Shown one piece after another: positions 34,241 through 46,964 of a stretch of DNA of 64,000 nucleotides. Each line of letters opens with the position of its first letter. The stretch's first letter is position 1. This DNA is from Amaurobius ferox (taxonomy: Eukaryota; Arthropoda; Arachnida; Araneae; Amaurobiidae): the NCBI GenBank assembly GCA_951213105.1, contig OX578140.1, positions 36,484,003-36,548,002 on the forward strand, in the 5' to 3' direction. Under the pieces are notes generated by a model. That model saw only the letters and a list, made by a program, of their open reading frames with translations. It did no database searches and had not been told where the DNA came from. Made by a program: the position numbers and the translations under genes.

Positions 34241-34930
34241 GCTTTGGGGGATATTTAAGCAATACATTTAAAATAAACGAAGTGTTATTCGTTCTCGTTA
34301 AGTAGCGGGTATCAGGATTAGTTTCAACACAGAAGCTGCAGTACTTGACATATTTTTTTCTCCAAATAAACATTAGGGAGAATATCAACGGTTTGTTAAA
34401 ACTAGGGATGTAACTATTTTAGACGTTTTGATTGCTCTCTAACTTAAACTCAGATGTGCGTCATTAACAAATGAGTCAGTTACTTATATTGACGTTAAGG
34501 TCTTAGAAGTCGTAAGTAGTTTGACAGATTCATTATTAAAATGATAGGTAGTTAGTACATGTTCCGATCTTGCAGTGCCATTAGATAATTGCATTTCTTG
34601 ATTAAAAATTGTCGGATAATCACATATCTTGACAAAGTGCTATACACTGACCGCATTTCTAGATGAACTTCTATTTAACATGTCTAAGTGTGTAACGGTC
34701 TCATTGTCCCAGCCACTAATCGAATTGTTGATCTTCGAACTAGCCAGATGATACTATCGTTATATTAATACCCGTTATATTTATAACCATTGAGGTTCTG
34801 GGACAAGATTTCAAATTCTCGTTGAAATCGACCCTAGAATCTCATCTATTTGAGGGGTGGGGGGATGGGTCTTATATCTTTCTTATCCGTCAAAATCTCA
34901 GTGAAAAAATATCGGAAAAAATTTAATTTT
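34241..34930. other. Non-coding, no recognised feature
   Basis: No repeat or gene seen. Confidence 0.35.
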
Positions 34931-34931
34931 T

Positions 34932-35642
34932 ACTTTCCCTACATTTATTGTATAATGTATAAGACAAGTATTGTGCCAGATTCGAATTCGAGTTATTGGC
35001 AGAAGAGCCCATTTCAAGCATCCCTGAACTCGAATCGAACGTTTTGGAAGTGGTTTCTATGTGTGTGTGTGCATATGTGTTAATGTGTGTATCCGTGAAT
35101 CTGTGGATGCGATATTTTGCGAACGAATGGAGCAGTTCAATAGTACGATTTTTAAATGAATATATGAAAAAAACAATCACTAAGGAAATCGGGAACCTTT
35201 AACACTATTAAATAAATAATTATTGCATTCTATTAGAAAACGAAAGATATAGATTTTAGAAAGCTAGCATGATCCATTTTTTAGGTACAGCACATTTTCT
35301 GATACATTAATCGAAAAAATTTTGAATCAAAAAATAGTAAGTATTGTTAAATAGGTTGACCTTGGCGACTAATTTCACAAAATATTGCCAAACTGGCAAA
35401 AATGACGCTTCATTAACGAAAATAACACCAACTTGATTAAAATTTAATTTCTTGGAAATAAAGTTGAATTTCTTTGATAACCGCTTTCGCTTTGGGAAAA
35501 TTAATATTCTTAATATTCTGTGCAATTCAATACTAAATACATTTTGTCATAGATTTTGCAAATCCTTATTTCGCTGCGGAATAAGTGGCGTTATTGCATT
35601 ATGTAGGGAAAGTCATGTACTGCCCGCATCCGATTTTTCTAG
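34932..35642 (-). mobile_element. Repeat R2, copy e, minus strand
   Basis: The 5' end on the minus strand is AAAAATCGGATGCGGGCAGT then ACATGACTTTCCCTACAT (35642 downward). The 3' end is the palindrome-like ACTTTCCCTACATTTATTG (34932-34950) next to TTCGAATTCGAG and the AAGCATCCCTGAACTC block. At about 705 bp it is shorter than copy a. Plus and minus frames at 34850-35202 are by-products. Confidence 0.65.
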
Positions 35643-36613
35643 TTGTTGAAAATTCGTACATTACTTCAAAAATATGCGTATAAAAACGGTCTTAAAATTT
35701 CCCTCTAAGGTGTAATTATTTCTTATATAATTACATATTTCATGTCACTCGTAATTTCTTCTCTAACAACCATTCCATGCTTTGATGATATACGAGGGGG
35801 GGAAATATCATACCTTGTTGCGAGAACGTATGAGAAAATTTTGATCCATCTAAATGTATCTCTTTTTAGTTTATTTTGCTGTAAATAAATAGAATGCATT
35901 TTTCTGCATTCCATCCATCGCATTAAGACCGTAGCATAATTAACATCATAAAATAGAGCAACGATAAAAAAAAATTGCGACTAATTACGCCTGGCGGCCG
36001 TGATTATCAATGCTGCAGACACAATTTAGCTGATCTTTCATCACGTTTTTCTGTTTTGCATAGAGGTCTTCTGTCGAGCCGAAAATCCTGCAAAATAATG
36101 ATGATGGCTGTTTTAATTGTTATAACAAGGCAATTACAAGTGGAGCCATCTTGTGGTGGAATGCGAACTAGGGATGAAAAAAAAGTATTTATGCTTTTTA
36201 AGAAATAAAACTATCTGGCATTGTATGGCTTAAATTAAGATTAATGACTTCACTTCATTTGAATTCCCTTCTTTATCGTTAAATTTATTGATTTGGAATA
36301 TTTTAAGACTCGGTGATAAAGGTGAGAGCTTTTTCTACTTATACGGACTAGTTAAAACAAACAATAAAATGAAATGTATATGTATTTTCCGTAAAAAAAT
36401 TTAGAAAAGTTATATTGAAAAGTCGTATTGAGAAAAGTCGTATTTCTTGAACTTTTCATGAAATTCGTACGCAAATTCAAGTTTAACGAATCTGAAATTT
36501 TTGATCTTACAATTAAGATATAATCCCTCTGAGGGCATTATGCGAGCTAATTTATATAGACCTGGCACAGATAACGCCTTCGGAACTCTGTAGTAGTAGT
36601 TGTTTTGCAGCTC

Positions 36614-36615
<2 letters not shown>
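35643..36615. other. Non-coding, no recognised feature
   Basis: Nothing recognised. The short plus-strand frame at 35975-36208 has no family signature. Confidence 0.35.

Positions 36616-36700
<85 letters not shown>
36616..36700. repeat. (TA)n microsatellite, 85 bp
   Basis: Uninterrupted TA repeat. The IYIYIY frame on the minus strand is its translation. Confidence 0.95.
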
Positions 36701-36702
<2 letters not shown>

Positions 36703-37720
36703 TGTTGGTACAGCTCACATACGCTCAACTAATACGAAAACTGCACTGTACAATTGACAGCTGATCTTGAGACAATGTTCATCTCCCCTATAAGATCTCT
36801 CTTATTCCTGCCATTAAGGAAATATGTACCGTAAAAAAAATAATATGTACGATAAATGCATATGTAAACATGTTTATATTTGTTTAATACATTCTGCGCA
36901 TACTCGAGCATACTCCCATCCTGGTTGATGTATCGCAATGCAATCGCATTTAAGCCTTCCGTGTGAGAAGTTCTTCAGTCTTCTCCATCCACACACGCCA
37001 TCTTTGTCTTCATTCTCTTGTTTTCCCTCACTCACTAAATTTATAATCGCAAATTCGACTATCTACTGTCGTTCACCCTCATTTATAGAAACTAAACGTC
37101 TTCCGCAGTAACTGTGATACCAAATAAAGTAATAACATACGTTTAAAGTAATCGTCATGGTGTGAAACAAACTGAACAAAGGTTCAAACGAATAGGCACA
37201 AGGCTTGATATTTTAATGGACAATTCCGATTTTTTTTAAAGCTCTTAAAACCAATTGATATTTATAGAGAATGTTTTTCTGGTTTCAAATATCTAAGCGA
37301 AAATCTTTTAAAATAATTATTTGTTTAAATATAGAGAAATGAAAAACGGCAAAATCTACTCTAACACAAAACGACCCGTGATTGGCTGTGATATCACATG
37401 GCCTGTTCGATCTGTGATGCAACATTCTATGGCGTTTTGCCTTGAGATTAGTAGAGCAATTTGCAGAGTAATAGGAGTTTAATTTTGTGTACAATTGAAA
37501 TTTTACTATTGTACTTGGTCTGTTTGAATATAAATCATTTGCTGATTATTTTATTTTATTGAAAACATGGATCATGGTTTTGATCCTAGTTTTTGAAGGG
37601 GAATCAGACAATTTACCTAAGATCGATTTTACTGTGATGGCGCTCTATATCAGAAACATTAAATATTTTGGGCCAGCTGAAACTCGAGGTGTAGACTTGA
37701 TACCCGTTTCTTGACGGTTT
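36701..37720. other. Non-coding, no recognised feature
   Basis: No gene or repeat recognised. Confidence 0.35.
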
Positions 37721-37745
37721 ATCATTATTATTATTATTATTATTA

Positions 37746-37805
37746 TGTCGAAAACCCAAACCACTCGACTCGCCCAAAGGCATGAGCAGCAAATTGAGTG
37801 ACCGG
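37746..37805 (-). mobile_element. Solitary SINE-B 3' tail (~60 bp)
   Basis: The minus strand reads ACCGGTCACTCAATTTGC onward to GGTTTGGGTTTTCGAC and matches only the last ~60 bp of SINE-B (45001-45288). (TTA/ATT)n sequence lies on both sides, so a target duplication is plausible but not resolvable. Confidence 0.55.
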
Positions 37806-37816
37806 TATTATTATTG

Positions 37817-37944
37817 TTGCATTTTTCGTAATGCTCCGATTTCCACCACAGATACTCTAAACGTAGATGTAATTCAGATATTATTATTATGTAAATTGCA
37901 TCTACGTTTAGGTGGTGGAAATCGGAGCATTACGAAAAATGCAA
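37817..37944. repeat. Short foldback (inverted repeat)
   Basis: TTGCATTTTTCGTAATGCTC at 37817 pairs with its inverse ending at 37944. The arms run about 50 and 47 bp with one small bulge, around a ~30-nt ATT-rich loop. The right arm is the start of repeat R6. Confidence 0.85.
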
Positions 37945-38415
37945 ACACTTTGGACACCAATTTCTCCGAACCTGATACATAAAAATTTACATATTTTTTT
38001 CTTGTTCTGTTGATCCAGATTATGAATATATAAAATAATTTTAATACTTTGGAACTTTTTTAGAAAACATTTAAAGCATCTATCTCAGCGAGTGACTCTT
38101 TAATTTTTCTTACTTTGACTCAAACTTCAAAAGATAAATATAAATAGTAAGCGACAAAAATATGTATTAGCAAATTTAGTTTCTGAATCTAATTTTTGAA
38201 AAGAAAAGAAAGTTAATTTATTGAACCATACTGACTTAATTTTCTAGTAATCGCCTTGTCAAATTCAAGAAGATTGAAAATTTTTCGTTTTACAAGTTTG
38301 TAATGCTTATAAAATCTAAAAGTGCTAGCTATGAACAATGAGCAATAAGTTGTAGCTCTTTCAAAGTCCTGCAAGTGTATATAATTGGGTTTTGGATCGA
38401 GTGGTTATAATTTCG
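37905..38415 (+). repeat. Repeat R6, copy b
   Basis: Aligns with 16523-16960 from GAAATCGGAGCATTACGAAA through CTTGTCAAATTCAAGAAGAT to a GGTTTTGGATCGAG block. Confidence 0.5.
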
Positions 38416-39830
38416 TTAGCTTAGTTTTAACCTGGATTTTCCAATAGCTGGAAAAGCAGCAATATTTAAAATATCGTGATTGTTTCAGCTCAGTGTCTTC
38501 ACTTACTCCTTGGTGAAATATGGGTGCACAAGAATGAGATATTTTATTTTGTTTAAAAAAAAAATAAGGTTAAATAAATTTGGGGATTCTATAGAGGTTT
38601 AGTGATTGGTGAGGTTTGAACATAATACATGGAAATATACATAATCAAGTACGTAATTATGTGCCGCCAGACAACATTTTAAATTAGCTTGAATGTAAAA
38701 TCTCGTCAGATATATTGTTAAGTTTAATATATATACCGCAAAGCAAGTTAATGAAAAAATTGCATATCTAAAGTCGGAGAATCCAGATGAAATCGGGACG
38801 AAAAGTAAAAGTGCTAGCTAGCTATAAACAGTTAGCAAGTAATTTGTAGCACTTTGAAAGCCTGTGAACGAAACAAATGAGTCTGAAAGAGAAGATCGAA
38901 CAAATTGAATAAAATATATTTCATAACTTTTCAAACGCACATGTACTTAATGAAAATACTAAATTACAACTGCTCACTGCAGTATACTGGTATAAAAAAA
39001 TTTTATGCACGGAATTTTTTATATTCTCTAAATTAACTGCGAACATCGCACACTAAACCTGCACTATTTTTTACGAAGAACATCATTTTTTAGCACCGAT
39101 ATAAATATTTTATCTGATGATGTAAAACTAGTAGTCGGGCACATTGGAGTGACACAATACTTATAACTATTCGGCAATTTGGAACGGAAGAAACAATTAT
39201 AATTATCGAAACTTTCCGAATGTAGCCAAACTTATGCGCCAATTCTCGAAGACGCGAGCCACTAAGGCTCCTATATATACTATCCACTATATAGGGGCCT
39301 TACGAGCCACGGACGAACCTTGTGACGTCACATTTCGTGCGCGCCAATAAGGGTCGTTTTCCCGCCACAGTCAGAAAGGCGAAGTTTAACTGCTAATAAA
39401 ATATGAAATAAAGCTCGGAGAATAAAAATTTTTATACTTTTGTCCGTTTTGCAACATTTCGAATCGAATAAAAAAAATAAAAAAAAGATGCCGGAATTGT
39501 CCATTAAACGATGTTTACGACCCATAAATTTGCCAATTTGCGATGAAATCAACAAGTTAGCGAGTCACAATGTCTATATGGGTGTAACCCACATTCCCGG
39601 GCAAGACTCAAAGAATATGGATCATGACTCAATAAATATCATATCACTGGCATACAAAATATAATGACGGCATGGGGGACCCCCAATAATTTCGCTTTGG
39701 ATTTCCCGGGGATGTAGATCCGCCTCTGACGCAAATTGTAAATCTGCACCTACATCAAGTTCAAGTACGTAATACTACAAATAATTGCAGTTTGATTGAA
39801 TCTTTGTTGGTAAGTTCTGAGTCTGGGATG
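38416..39830. other. Non-coding; CRE-like site in a CpG-richer patch
   Basis: A palindromic TGACGTCA at 39323-39330 lies in a GC-richer 80 bp (39290-39370), upstream of a 74-codon frame (39440-39664) with no recognisable domain. This could be a promoter and first exon, but nothing else supports a gene. Confidence 0.2.
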
Positions 39831-39839
39831 AATCCAAGA

Positions 39840-39990
39840 GTTCTTTCCAGGGCCTGACTTTGCCAGGGGCAGACCTACTACTCCTGGGTCCCCTTACACC
39901 TCTCGATATATATGAAATGAAAATAAAAATTCCATGCTTTCTAGAAAAAGATATACAAAATATGGTTCTACATATTTTAATGGAATTTAA
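39840..39990 (+). repeat. Repeat R7, copy a
   Basis: CACCTCTCGATATATATGAA and CATATTTTAATGGAAT recur at 55835-55935 in the same order. Confidence 0.45.
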
Positions 39991-41437
39991 ATTATTGAGA
40001 ACATTTTTATCATAACCAAGATGCCAACATGCTGAATCAGGGCAGTTAGTCCCTATAAATCCCCAAAATGAATCAATCTGCTGGGCAAACCTATTCCGAT
40101 GGCATACATTTTTTATCACGAAGCAGTTGTTAATGTTTCATGGTGAAAATTGATTAATTTGGGGCCCTGAGCAGATGCTTCACTCCAGCTGCTCCTGGAT
40201 TAGGCAGGCTTTGGTTCTTTCCAGACTCGGGACATTGTGCCCACCTCTTCGTATGTGGAAGAACAATCAATGCTCTAACCATCAAATCCACTAGTGCCAA
40301 ATTCGAATCTGGCTGTAAGGGTACCCGTCCTTAGTGATATGGATATGGGGGATTATTATTTAAACCTGCTTGGATTTGGAATCCACTTTAGAGTAAGTCT
40401 TGGTGAATTTGGTAGTCATTGTCTGTAGAATACAAACGCAGAGCGCCAAAACAATATAATCCATTCCTGCGTACACTTCTGAACACTTCATTAATCTACT
40501 GTTTTAAAATTATGACAATTTTTGACAAAACAACAGAAAAATATTTTAATTCCCTATATTCATGGTCTCGTCTGTAATTGCACACATTTTCAGAGTCTAA
40601 AGAAGAAATAGAACAAAAGACAAAGAATACTATTTAGACAATTGAATGTTGAATCTGTTATTTCACTTCTCCATCAATTAGCGTTAGCGTATTAGAGGTA
40701 ATCATTTTTATTTTATTTCATCAGCAGATGGCGCTGTCTGATCGTAGTTTTCACCTCGGACAATTAAAGGAGAGCAATCATCATTAGAGAAGGCGGTTAT
40801 AGCACACAAAATGAAAGAGAAAAATATGTGATCTACGTAAAAAAATGGGGGGGAAATATGTCTCTGCCCTATATATTTCTAAAACCGGTATCAATTAGGA
40901 ATAGAAATAGTTTTTTTTTTTAACGTATTAATTCTCTCTTTTCAAATAATACTAGATTATTCTCATACAAGAGAAATTATTTTGCTTTATACCCGCAGCA
41001 AAGGAGATGAACTCATCATCATCAACAAGCAGCGATTGGTAGTTAAACTAACTATACGTTTTATAAGCACTAAGATCATCGCATCATGAATTATATTTCT
41101 TTGGCAACTAAGAAGTTAATAGATAATGACAGTAATTTACAATAACAATTATTTTTCATTGAGCAAAACAGTAATTGGATTTCTAAACTCGAGGAAAACT
41201 TAACTTGATTATAGACGTTTATACTGCAATATGGATCCATCCGTCATAAAAATATAGTTCTTAAAGCGTCACAAATGTATGACAGAGAGAATGAGAGATG
41301 AATGAAAATTTTAATAAAATTTGAAAATACTGAATATTTATTGTGAAATCAATTAATTGTTTTACAGTTTACCTGACTAAGCAAGTCATAATACTTTCAA
41401 TGAATTAAACGCAGTTTTACTTTGCTTTTGGCAACCC
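39991..41437. other. Non-coding, no recognised feature
   Basis: No gene or repeat recognised apart from faint R7-like GC-rich words near 40160-40200. Confidence 0.35.
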
Positions 41438-41441
41438 TTAA

Positions 41442-42199
41442 GGGTGAGCGTCAGTAAATCTGCTGCCCTATCCCCGCTTTGTTAACTTTCGCGGCATACA
41501 TTTTTCGCCGAAATTCTGCTCAAACAGTTGCGAAATATTTTCTGAAAGATAAAATGCAATGCTTAGATTATATTAAAACTAAATTTAATATCCAATAAAA
41601 CATAGAATATATTTTTTATTTTAATCCAAAATATTTTTGGTGCTGCCATCTATTGTCGTAATTTAATTTAAACCGATTATTTTTATTTTTAAATGAACAT
41701 TTTTAAATATCTATTCCTTCTAATACAGTATTATATACAACAACATATCATATATACTAATGCCACAATCACGAAAAGGTAATTTCTCATTCTATAAATT
41801 TGATAAAAGGATCTGAATGTACATCACTGAGGACTGCAGTTTTGTCTTCAAGTTCAAGTACGTTTCAGTTGATTGTGGCATTATTATATATGATCTGTTG
41901 TTGTATTTAATAGCGTATTAGAAGGAATAGACGTTTAAAAATGTTCATTAAAAAATAAAAATAGTCTGTATGAATTAAATTACGACAACAGATGGCAGCA
42001 CCAAAAATATTTTGAATTAAAATAAAAAATAAATTCTATGTTTTATTGGGTATTAAATTTAGTTTTAATATAATCTAAGCATTGCATTTTACCTTTCAGA
42101 AAATATTTCGCAACTGTTTGTGCAGAATTTCGGCGAAAAATGTGTGCCGCGAAAGTTAACAAAGCGCGGATAGGGCAGAAGATTTACTGACGCTCACCC
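41442..42199. mobile_element. TTAA-flanked foldback element, 758 bp
   Basis: Arms 41442-41772 and 41870-42199 (about 330 bp each) are inverse copies at roughly 90% identity, around a 97-bp loop. The outer ends read GGGTGAGCGTCAGTAAATC and inverse. TTAA stands immediately outside both (41438-41441 and 42200-42203), the target duplication typical of piggyBac. piggyBac termini usually start CCC rather than GGG, so the superfamily is uncertain. No coding sequence is present. Confidence 0.85.
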
Positions 42200-42203
42200 T
42201 TAA

Positions 42204-42925
42204 TATGAAACCCGAAAAAAGAAAAAAGAGTTCTCTTGGCGTCCGAATTTTCCCGCCCTTTTTGTTAGATAAATTTAGTTCTTCTCGGATTTCGTGAATT
42301 TTTAGATCAATTTATTTAAGCTCTCGCATATAGAAACATTTTATCGAAATATGGAAACATTTGTTATGTACAATTTAACAATTAAACAATTGTAAAGAAA
42401 CGCGTTGGTTATCCAGAAATTTGGCCTCATTCTTATATCCTGACAGTACACCCACGATAGAGGCTACGTCGTAACAGTAGACTAATATCCAACATGTTTG
42501 TCAATTTTTACAAACTGTTCCTGCGCACATCGTAAAATTTGAGTACTCTGCTGACCTGGAAAGCTGGCCTGTTCCATAAAACTAACACAACGTGAAATGC
42601 TCAGAAATGTTCCGAATATTATAAAATCCACCCAATTCCAGGCTGCAGACACAAAACTCAGCTAACCTAATTCCATGCAATTGGAATAAGTCATTCCTGA
42701 TTTCACTACATGTGAATTCTGTAAGTTATCCGAATACTTTCGATAATATAATTTATATGCACATAAACATACACACATACAAATACACCCATACATACAC
42801 AAACATACTCACACTACACAAACACAGATGACCATCTTACCACAAGTGTTGGAAATACATTTAGAAGATTTCGATCATATTTTCCATTCAAATCTCGAAT
42901 TCAAAAATGTTTGTAACAAAAAAAC

Positions 42926-42928
<3 letters not shown>
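42204..42928. other. Non-coding; ACAT-rich end
   Basis: Nothing recognised except a CACA/CATA-rich simple stretch at 42760-42825. Confidence 0.4.

Positions 42929-43004
<76 letters not shown>
42929..43004. repeat. (TA)38 microsatellite
   Basis: Uninterrupted TA repeat. Frames on both strands reading IYIYIY are artefacts of it. Confidence 0.95.
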
Positions 43005-43007
<3 letters not shown>

Positions 43008-43229
43008 TATAAACGATCTAATATACGTAGTATGCGAAAATATAATACTTTCACTATAAGAAAATAAAAACATATCTAAATATGTTACTATAGTTTAGCT
43101 AGTGATTATTTCTTATTTCTACATATAAAAAGATAATTTCAATCAATAAACTATTTTTAAGAGTTTTAAAAATCAAACTATCGTAATATTTTCAACTTTT
43201 TTTCACTCATTACGACGAGTAGAAGCGCC

Positions 43230-43700
43230 ATATTAACTATGCCATTCCTTCTAATAGGCTACAACGTGCTTTTCTCTCTCAGCACTGATATAGTTCCACA
43301 ACCACGGAAAATTTTTATCTCGGAAAAAATCTAAACGCCGCTACTTTATCAGCCACGTTTATCTCTGTACCGAAATCTTCGCAATTAGGCGCATTAACAC
43401 GTTAACAGCACTAGTATTTTTTCTTTTGTATTAACGGTCTATCGCTTACCACGCTGATATCAATTATAGTAATGACTTAACCGGGATCTTGACTCTGATG
43501 AATACAGTAAAAAAAGAAATTATGAAATTTATTTTAAAAATTCGGTTTGAAATGTTTTTTTTCTTATGAGTTTCTTTCTGATGCGACAGGGAATTCTTTT
43601 AAATTAATATAAAAGAGCTAATTATTCTTCCCAGTTTTTTGCTTTGTGACTAATGGTGTTTATTACATTTCAAAATAGTTTTTGTTTTTAGAAGTCTCAG
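43230..43700 (+). repeat. Repeat R5, copy a
   Basis: Shares TTATCTCGGAAAAAATCTAA, ACTTTATCAGCCA, AATTAGGCGCATTAACACG and the TATCAATTA(T/C)AGTAATGA block with 45590-46080, 54080-54620 and 58490-59020. Non-coding. Confidence 0.65.
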
Positions 43701-44215
43701 CATTTTCTAAAAAAAGGAGCGATTAAGTTTCTGGAGAAAAAATCTGTCTAATTGCATTTTATCATAGTAAGCTTGTACATTTTATGCTTCATATAGAAAA
43801 CGACACCGTTGCCAGCTCCGGAGAAATGAATTTCGGCCATTGTAATAAATGTTGTTGGATTAAGTATCTCTTAAACATCCAAATATTTTAATTTAAAATC
43901 AAGCAATGAATAAAAATTTATAAATATTTTTGTTTACGTTAACGGACAACGATCGTTGAAATTCAATTTTTATCAAATTAATCTTTCATCAAATAACATT
44001 TTTTGTACATCCTAAATTTCTTTTACTTTTATCAAATATAATAAAAAAATGTCTATGTAGTTCAATTTTTAACTTAAAATGAAAATATATATATATATTC
44101 ATTCGCATTAAAAAAAATATTTAAATGTTCCTTACGCGCCAAATTTTTAATTTTTCATTATTTAATTTTCAATCTTAATAATCTGTGCATAAATTTCTGA
44201 ATTCATCTGCAAATT
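43701..44215. other. Non-coding, no recognised feature
   Basis: AT-rich. Nothing recognised. Confidence 0.35.
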
Positions 44216-44237
44216 ATATATATATATATATATATAT
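44216..44237. repeat. (TA)11 microsatellite
   Basis: Short uninterrupted TA repeat. Confidence 0.9.
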
Positions 44238-44759
44238 ACAGAAGTAAAAGTAATTTTGAAACTGCTTGCATGAGAAACACATACGTAAAATATGCTAACA
44301 TGGAGCTATGCTGCCCTTGTACATAATTGCAAATATAATTTCTAAATAAAAAACCAAAGACTCTGAAAAGCAAAAAATCAATGCAAACAATGAATAGTAT
44401 CACAAATTGGCTGGGGGGAGTTGTGACCCCCACTCTTCGGTTAAGCAATGCTTTAAGCCATGGCAGCACTCCCAGAAGCCGATACTTATTCAAGGAATGG
44501 CCTTATTACCAACAACATCCGAACATCAAAATCTTTAGCCAATAATCAAAAACCTTTAGTAGAATGTCACATGAAAAAATCAAACCAAGTCACTCAATGT
44601 ACTAACGTATGAACGCACATATATAAAACCTATCACTAGAAAATCGAAAACTCTTACTAAAACTGTCTGATTTATACAAAGTATCCAATACAATCTTTAA
44701 CCGTTAATCCAGTTCAAGACCATCCATACTTGCTTCTCGTGCGTTTTCTCAATTCCCTA

Positions 44760-45490
44760 AGATTCTGTTTCAACATCTTAAATACTTGCTTCTACATGCA
44801 GTTACAGTTAAACCGGTGAATTCAGAAAGTATTTTGATTACAAAGCCCACTGGGTAACCCTGTTTTACTGCTTCATTTATAAACTCTCTATAGTGAAGCA
44901 CTTTATCAATTTCCCTACTATTCAAACGTTTATTTCTAATCAATTGGTTAATAATAATATTACGGAAAATATTTTTATGTAAATTACTGAACCAAGGTGT
45001 TGTTGTTGTTGAAACCCAGACCGTCCGACCTACCAGAAAGGTGTAAGGTAACTGTTTGGACGGTCGGGAAGTGCCACCCAATTTAGACCGGAACCCAGTG
45101 GGGGAGGCATCCACAGGGACCGTACCCTCCTTCCCCTACCACCAACCTCTCGGAAGGACTTTCGGACCCACATGTTTAACGTGATCGTACTCCGCATGAA
45201 CACGGCGGCAGTTTTGGCAGTGGCTGGAATCGAACCCGGGCCTACCGAGTGCAACTCCAGCGCGCTAACCAATGGGCTACCGCGCCCATACTGAACCAAG
45301 GTGTAATGAAGTTTATTTTAAATTGAAAATTTTTTCTTTTATCAAAAATCTTGAAAACAGTTTTATTGTTAAAAAGCAAGATGAATCAATTCCAACACTT
45401 TTAACCTCCGAGGTGTTAAAAGACATCAATTTATTATCATTACTAATTTCAACATATGAAAAAATATTATTATTCAACGAACTATTTTCC
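44760..45490 (-). pseudogene. Penelope-like RT C-terminal fragment, split by a SINE
   Basis: Upstream of the SINE (45490 to 45305, minus strand) the frame reads NNNIFSYVEISNDNKLMSF and, after a frameshift, FKIFDKRKNFQFKINFI. Downstream (45000 to 44786) it continues TPWFSNLHKNIFRNIIINQL, NKRLNSREIDKVLHYREFIN and AVKQGYPVGFVIKIL. Removing the SINE and one copy of its target duplication rejoins the frame exactly at FITPWFSN. The DKRKNF and SLHKNI-type motifs correspond to the region after YVDD in the element at 19955-21807, so this is a second, more truncated Penelope-like copy. Confidence 0.55.
45001..45288 (-). mobile_element. tRNA-derived SINE (SINE-B) with perfect 16-bp target duplication
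   Basis: TACTGAACCAAGGTGT stands at 44985-45000 and 45289-45304. On the minus strand the head TGGGCGCGGTAGCCCATTGG contains box A and GGGTTCGATTCC box B (about 45228-45239). The body matches 31515-31810, and the tail ends GGTCTGGGTTTCAACAACAA at 45001. An intact duplication and clean boxes argue for a fairly recent insertion. Confidence 0.95.
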
Positions 45491-45589
45491 TAAGATATGT
45501 GTATCTGAAACTATGCAAGTACTTTTGTGTTTTTCATATAGTCCGTAAAATAGATAGAATAACATTAAATACGCAAATTCCATTTAACA

Positions 45590-46080
45590 GCTAACAATGT
45601 GCATTATATCTGTGCTGACAGTTCCAGTACCAGAAAATTTTTTATCTCTGAAAAAATCTAAATGCCTCTACCACTTTATCAGCCAATTTTATCTCTGCAC
45701 AGAAATCGCCGCAATTAGGTGCATTAACACGTTAACATCGGGTGTTTTTATTTAAATGGGCTGTCGTTTACCGACCGTTCATATCAATTACAGTAATGAT
45801 TTCAGAAATCCAGTATGAGATGGTAAACAGTAGTAAAGGCGATTTCTTTTCATTTTCCAGAGCCACAGAAATTATGAAATTATTTTTTTTAATCCATTTT
45901 GTCTTGTCTACATCTTGTCATCACCGGTGTCTTTTTTCAATAAAACAACAGGGCGTTCTTTCAAAATAATATCAAATAGATAATTTCTTCTTTTTACTTT
46001 GATGGCATTCACATTTAAATATTGTTTTTATGCTCACTATGATGTTTGAGAATTTTCTAAAAAATTAAAGCTTCTGGATG
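45590..46080 (+). repeat. Repeat R5, copy b
   Basis: Matches 43230-43700: TTTATCTCTGAAAAAATCTA, CACTTTATCAGCCAATTTTA, AGGTGCATTAACACGTTAAC, and ATCAATTACAGTAATGATTT. The 75-codon frame at 45742-45969 is not conserved in other copies. Confidence 0.65.
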
Positions 46081-46960
46081 AAGTATATCAATTGATGTTT
46101 CGTTCACATGTGCCAGGGGTCGAGCATCAGGCAAATAATTATAATCATTGTATATTTTTTATGCAGGTGTGAAGAAAATCCTGTAGCTCTACATGATGAG
46201 ACAATTTTCGGGGTTGGGGGGTGACTAACTCCTTTAGCGAGGTACAGAGAGATCTATCTCACTTCCTGTTTATGATAGGGAAAAGGTCAATTACAAAGTT
46301 GTAGAACGTTGCAACATTTGTACAAGGTATCTTCCCCACCCCCTCCCCAAAAGATGGGAATTACCGCTCTAAATAACAATTTAAAAAAAGTTAATTTTAT
46401 TAATCTGCATGTAGCAATGCAAACATAGAGGCCTTGAAAAACCCGTGGGTACATCTTAATACACGTATGTAAACATGCATCGTTGCTGAAGGTTGTGTAC
46501 AATAAAGTCGTCAATCTTATTCTGCTTCATTGTCTAAATGTTCAATTTGGGGGAAAAGAAGTTAGATTGTATACACTTCTTTTCACGGTTCCTTTCCATT
46601 TTTGCGAGAAGACATAAATACTTTGTACTAATTTTGCAAGGCGCTACAATTTTGCAATTGATTTTACCTCTTATCTCTAACCAGAAGGAGAGGCGGTAAG
46701 TCGGGTGTCGTAGCGTAGCGAAGCACCAGACGCGAAACGCCTTTAATCTCCAATATCAACCTCTGGGTTTATCTTCATTTTTAACATTATTTCAGTGGCC
46801 AATATGAAGATTCAGATCTTAATTTTCTTACAAAATTTATTAGTTTGGTGTGGGGAGGGGGCTATTATTTTATTCCAAATCCTAGCCCCCGTACACAGCT
46901 AAAGGAGGCCAGTCCCCGAAAGTTATCTCATCATGTAGCGCCATTGGTATTTCTTATACA
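46081..46960. other. Non-coding, no recognised feature
   Basis: Nothing recognised. Frames at 46287-46514 (minus) and 46845-47036 (plus) match no family. Confidence 0.35.
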
Positions 46961-46964
46961 CCTA

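Noticed and set aside
39440..39664. Possible first exon downstream of a TGACGTCA site
   Set aside because: No domain, no clear splice donor in context and no supporting downstream exon. Noted only as a weak possibility in the gap entry.
40260..40325. tRNA/SINE-like words GCTCTAACCAT and ATTCGAATC
   Set aside because: Box-A complement and box-B-like word are in the wrong relative order for either strand, so no tRNA-derived unit can be drawn.
40725..40745. GCAGATGGCGCTGT, similar to a block in the mariner TIR
   Set aside because: Match is limited to about 14 bases with no surrounding TIR similarity, so chance is sufficient.
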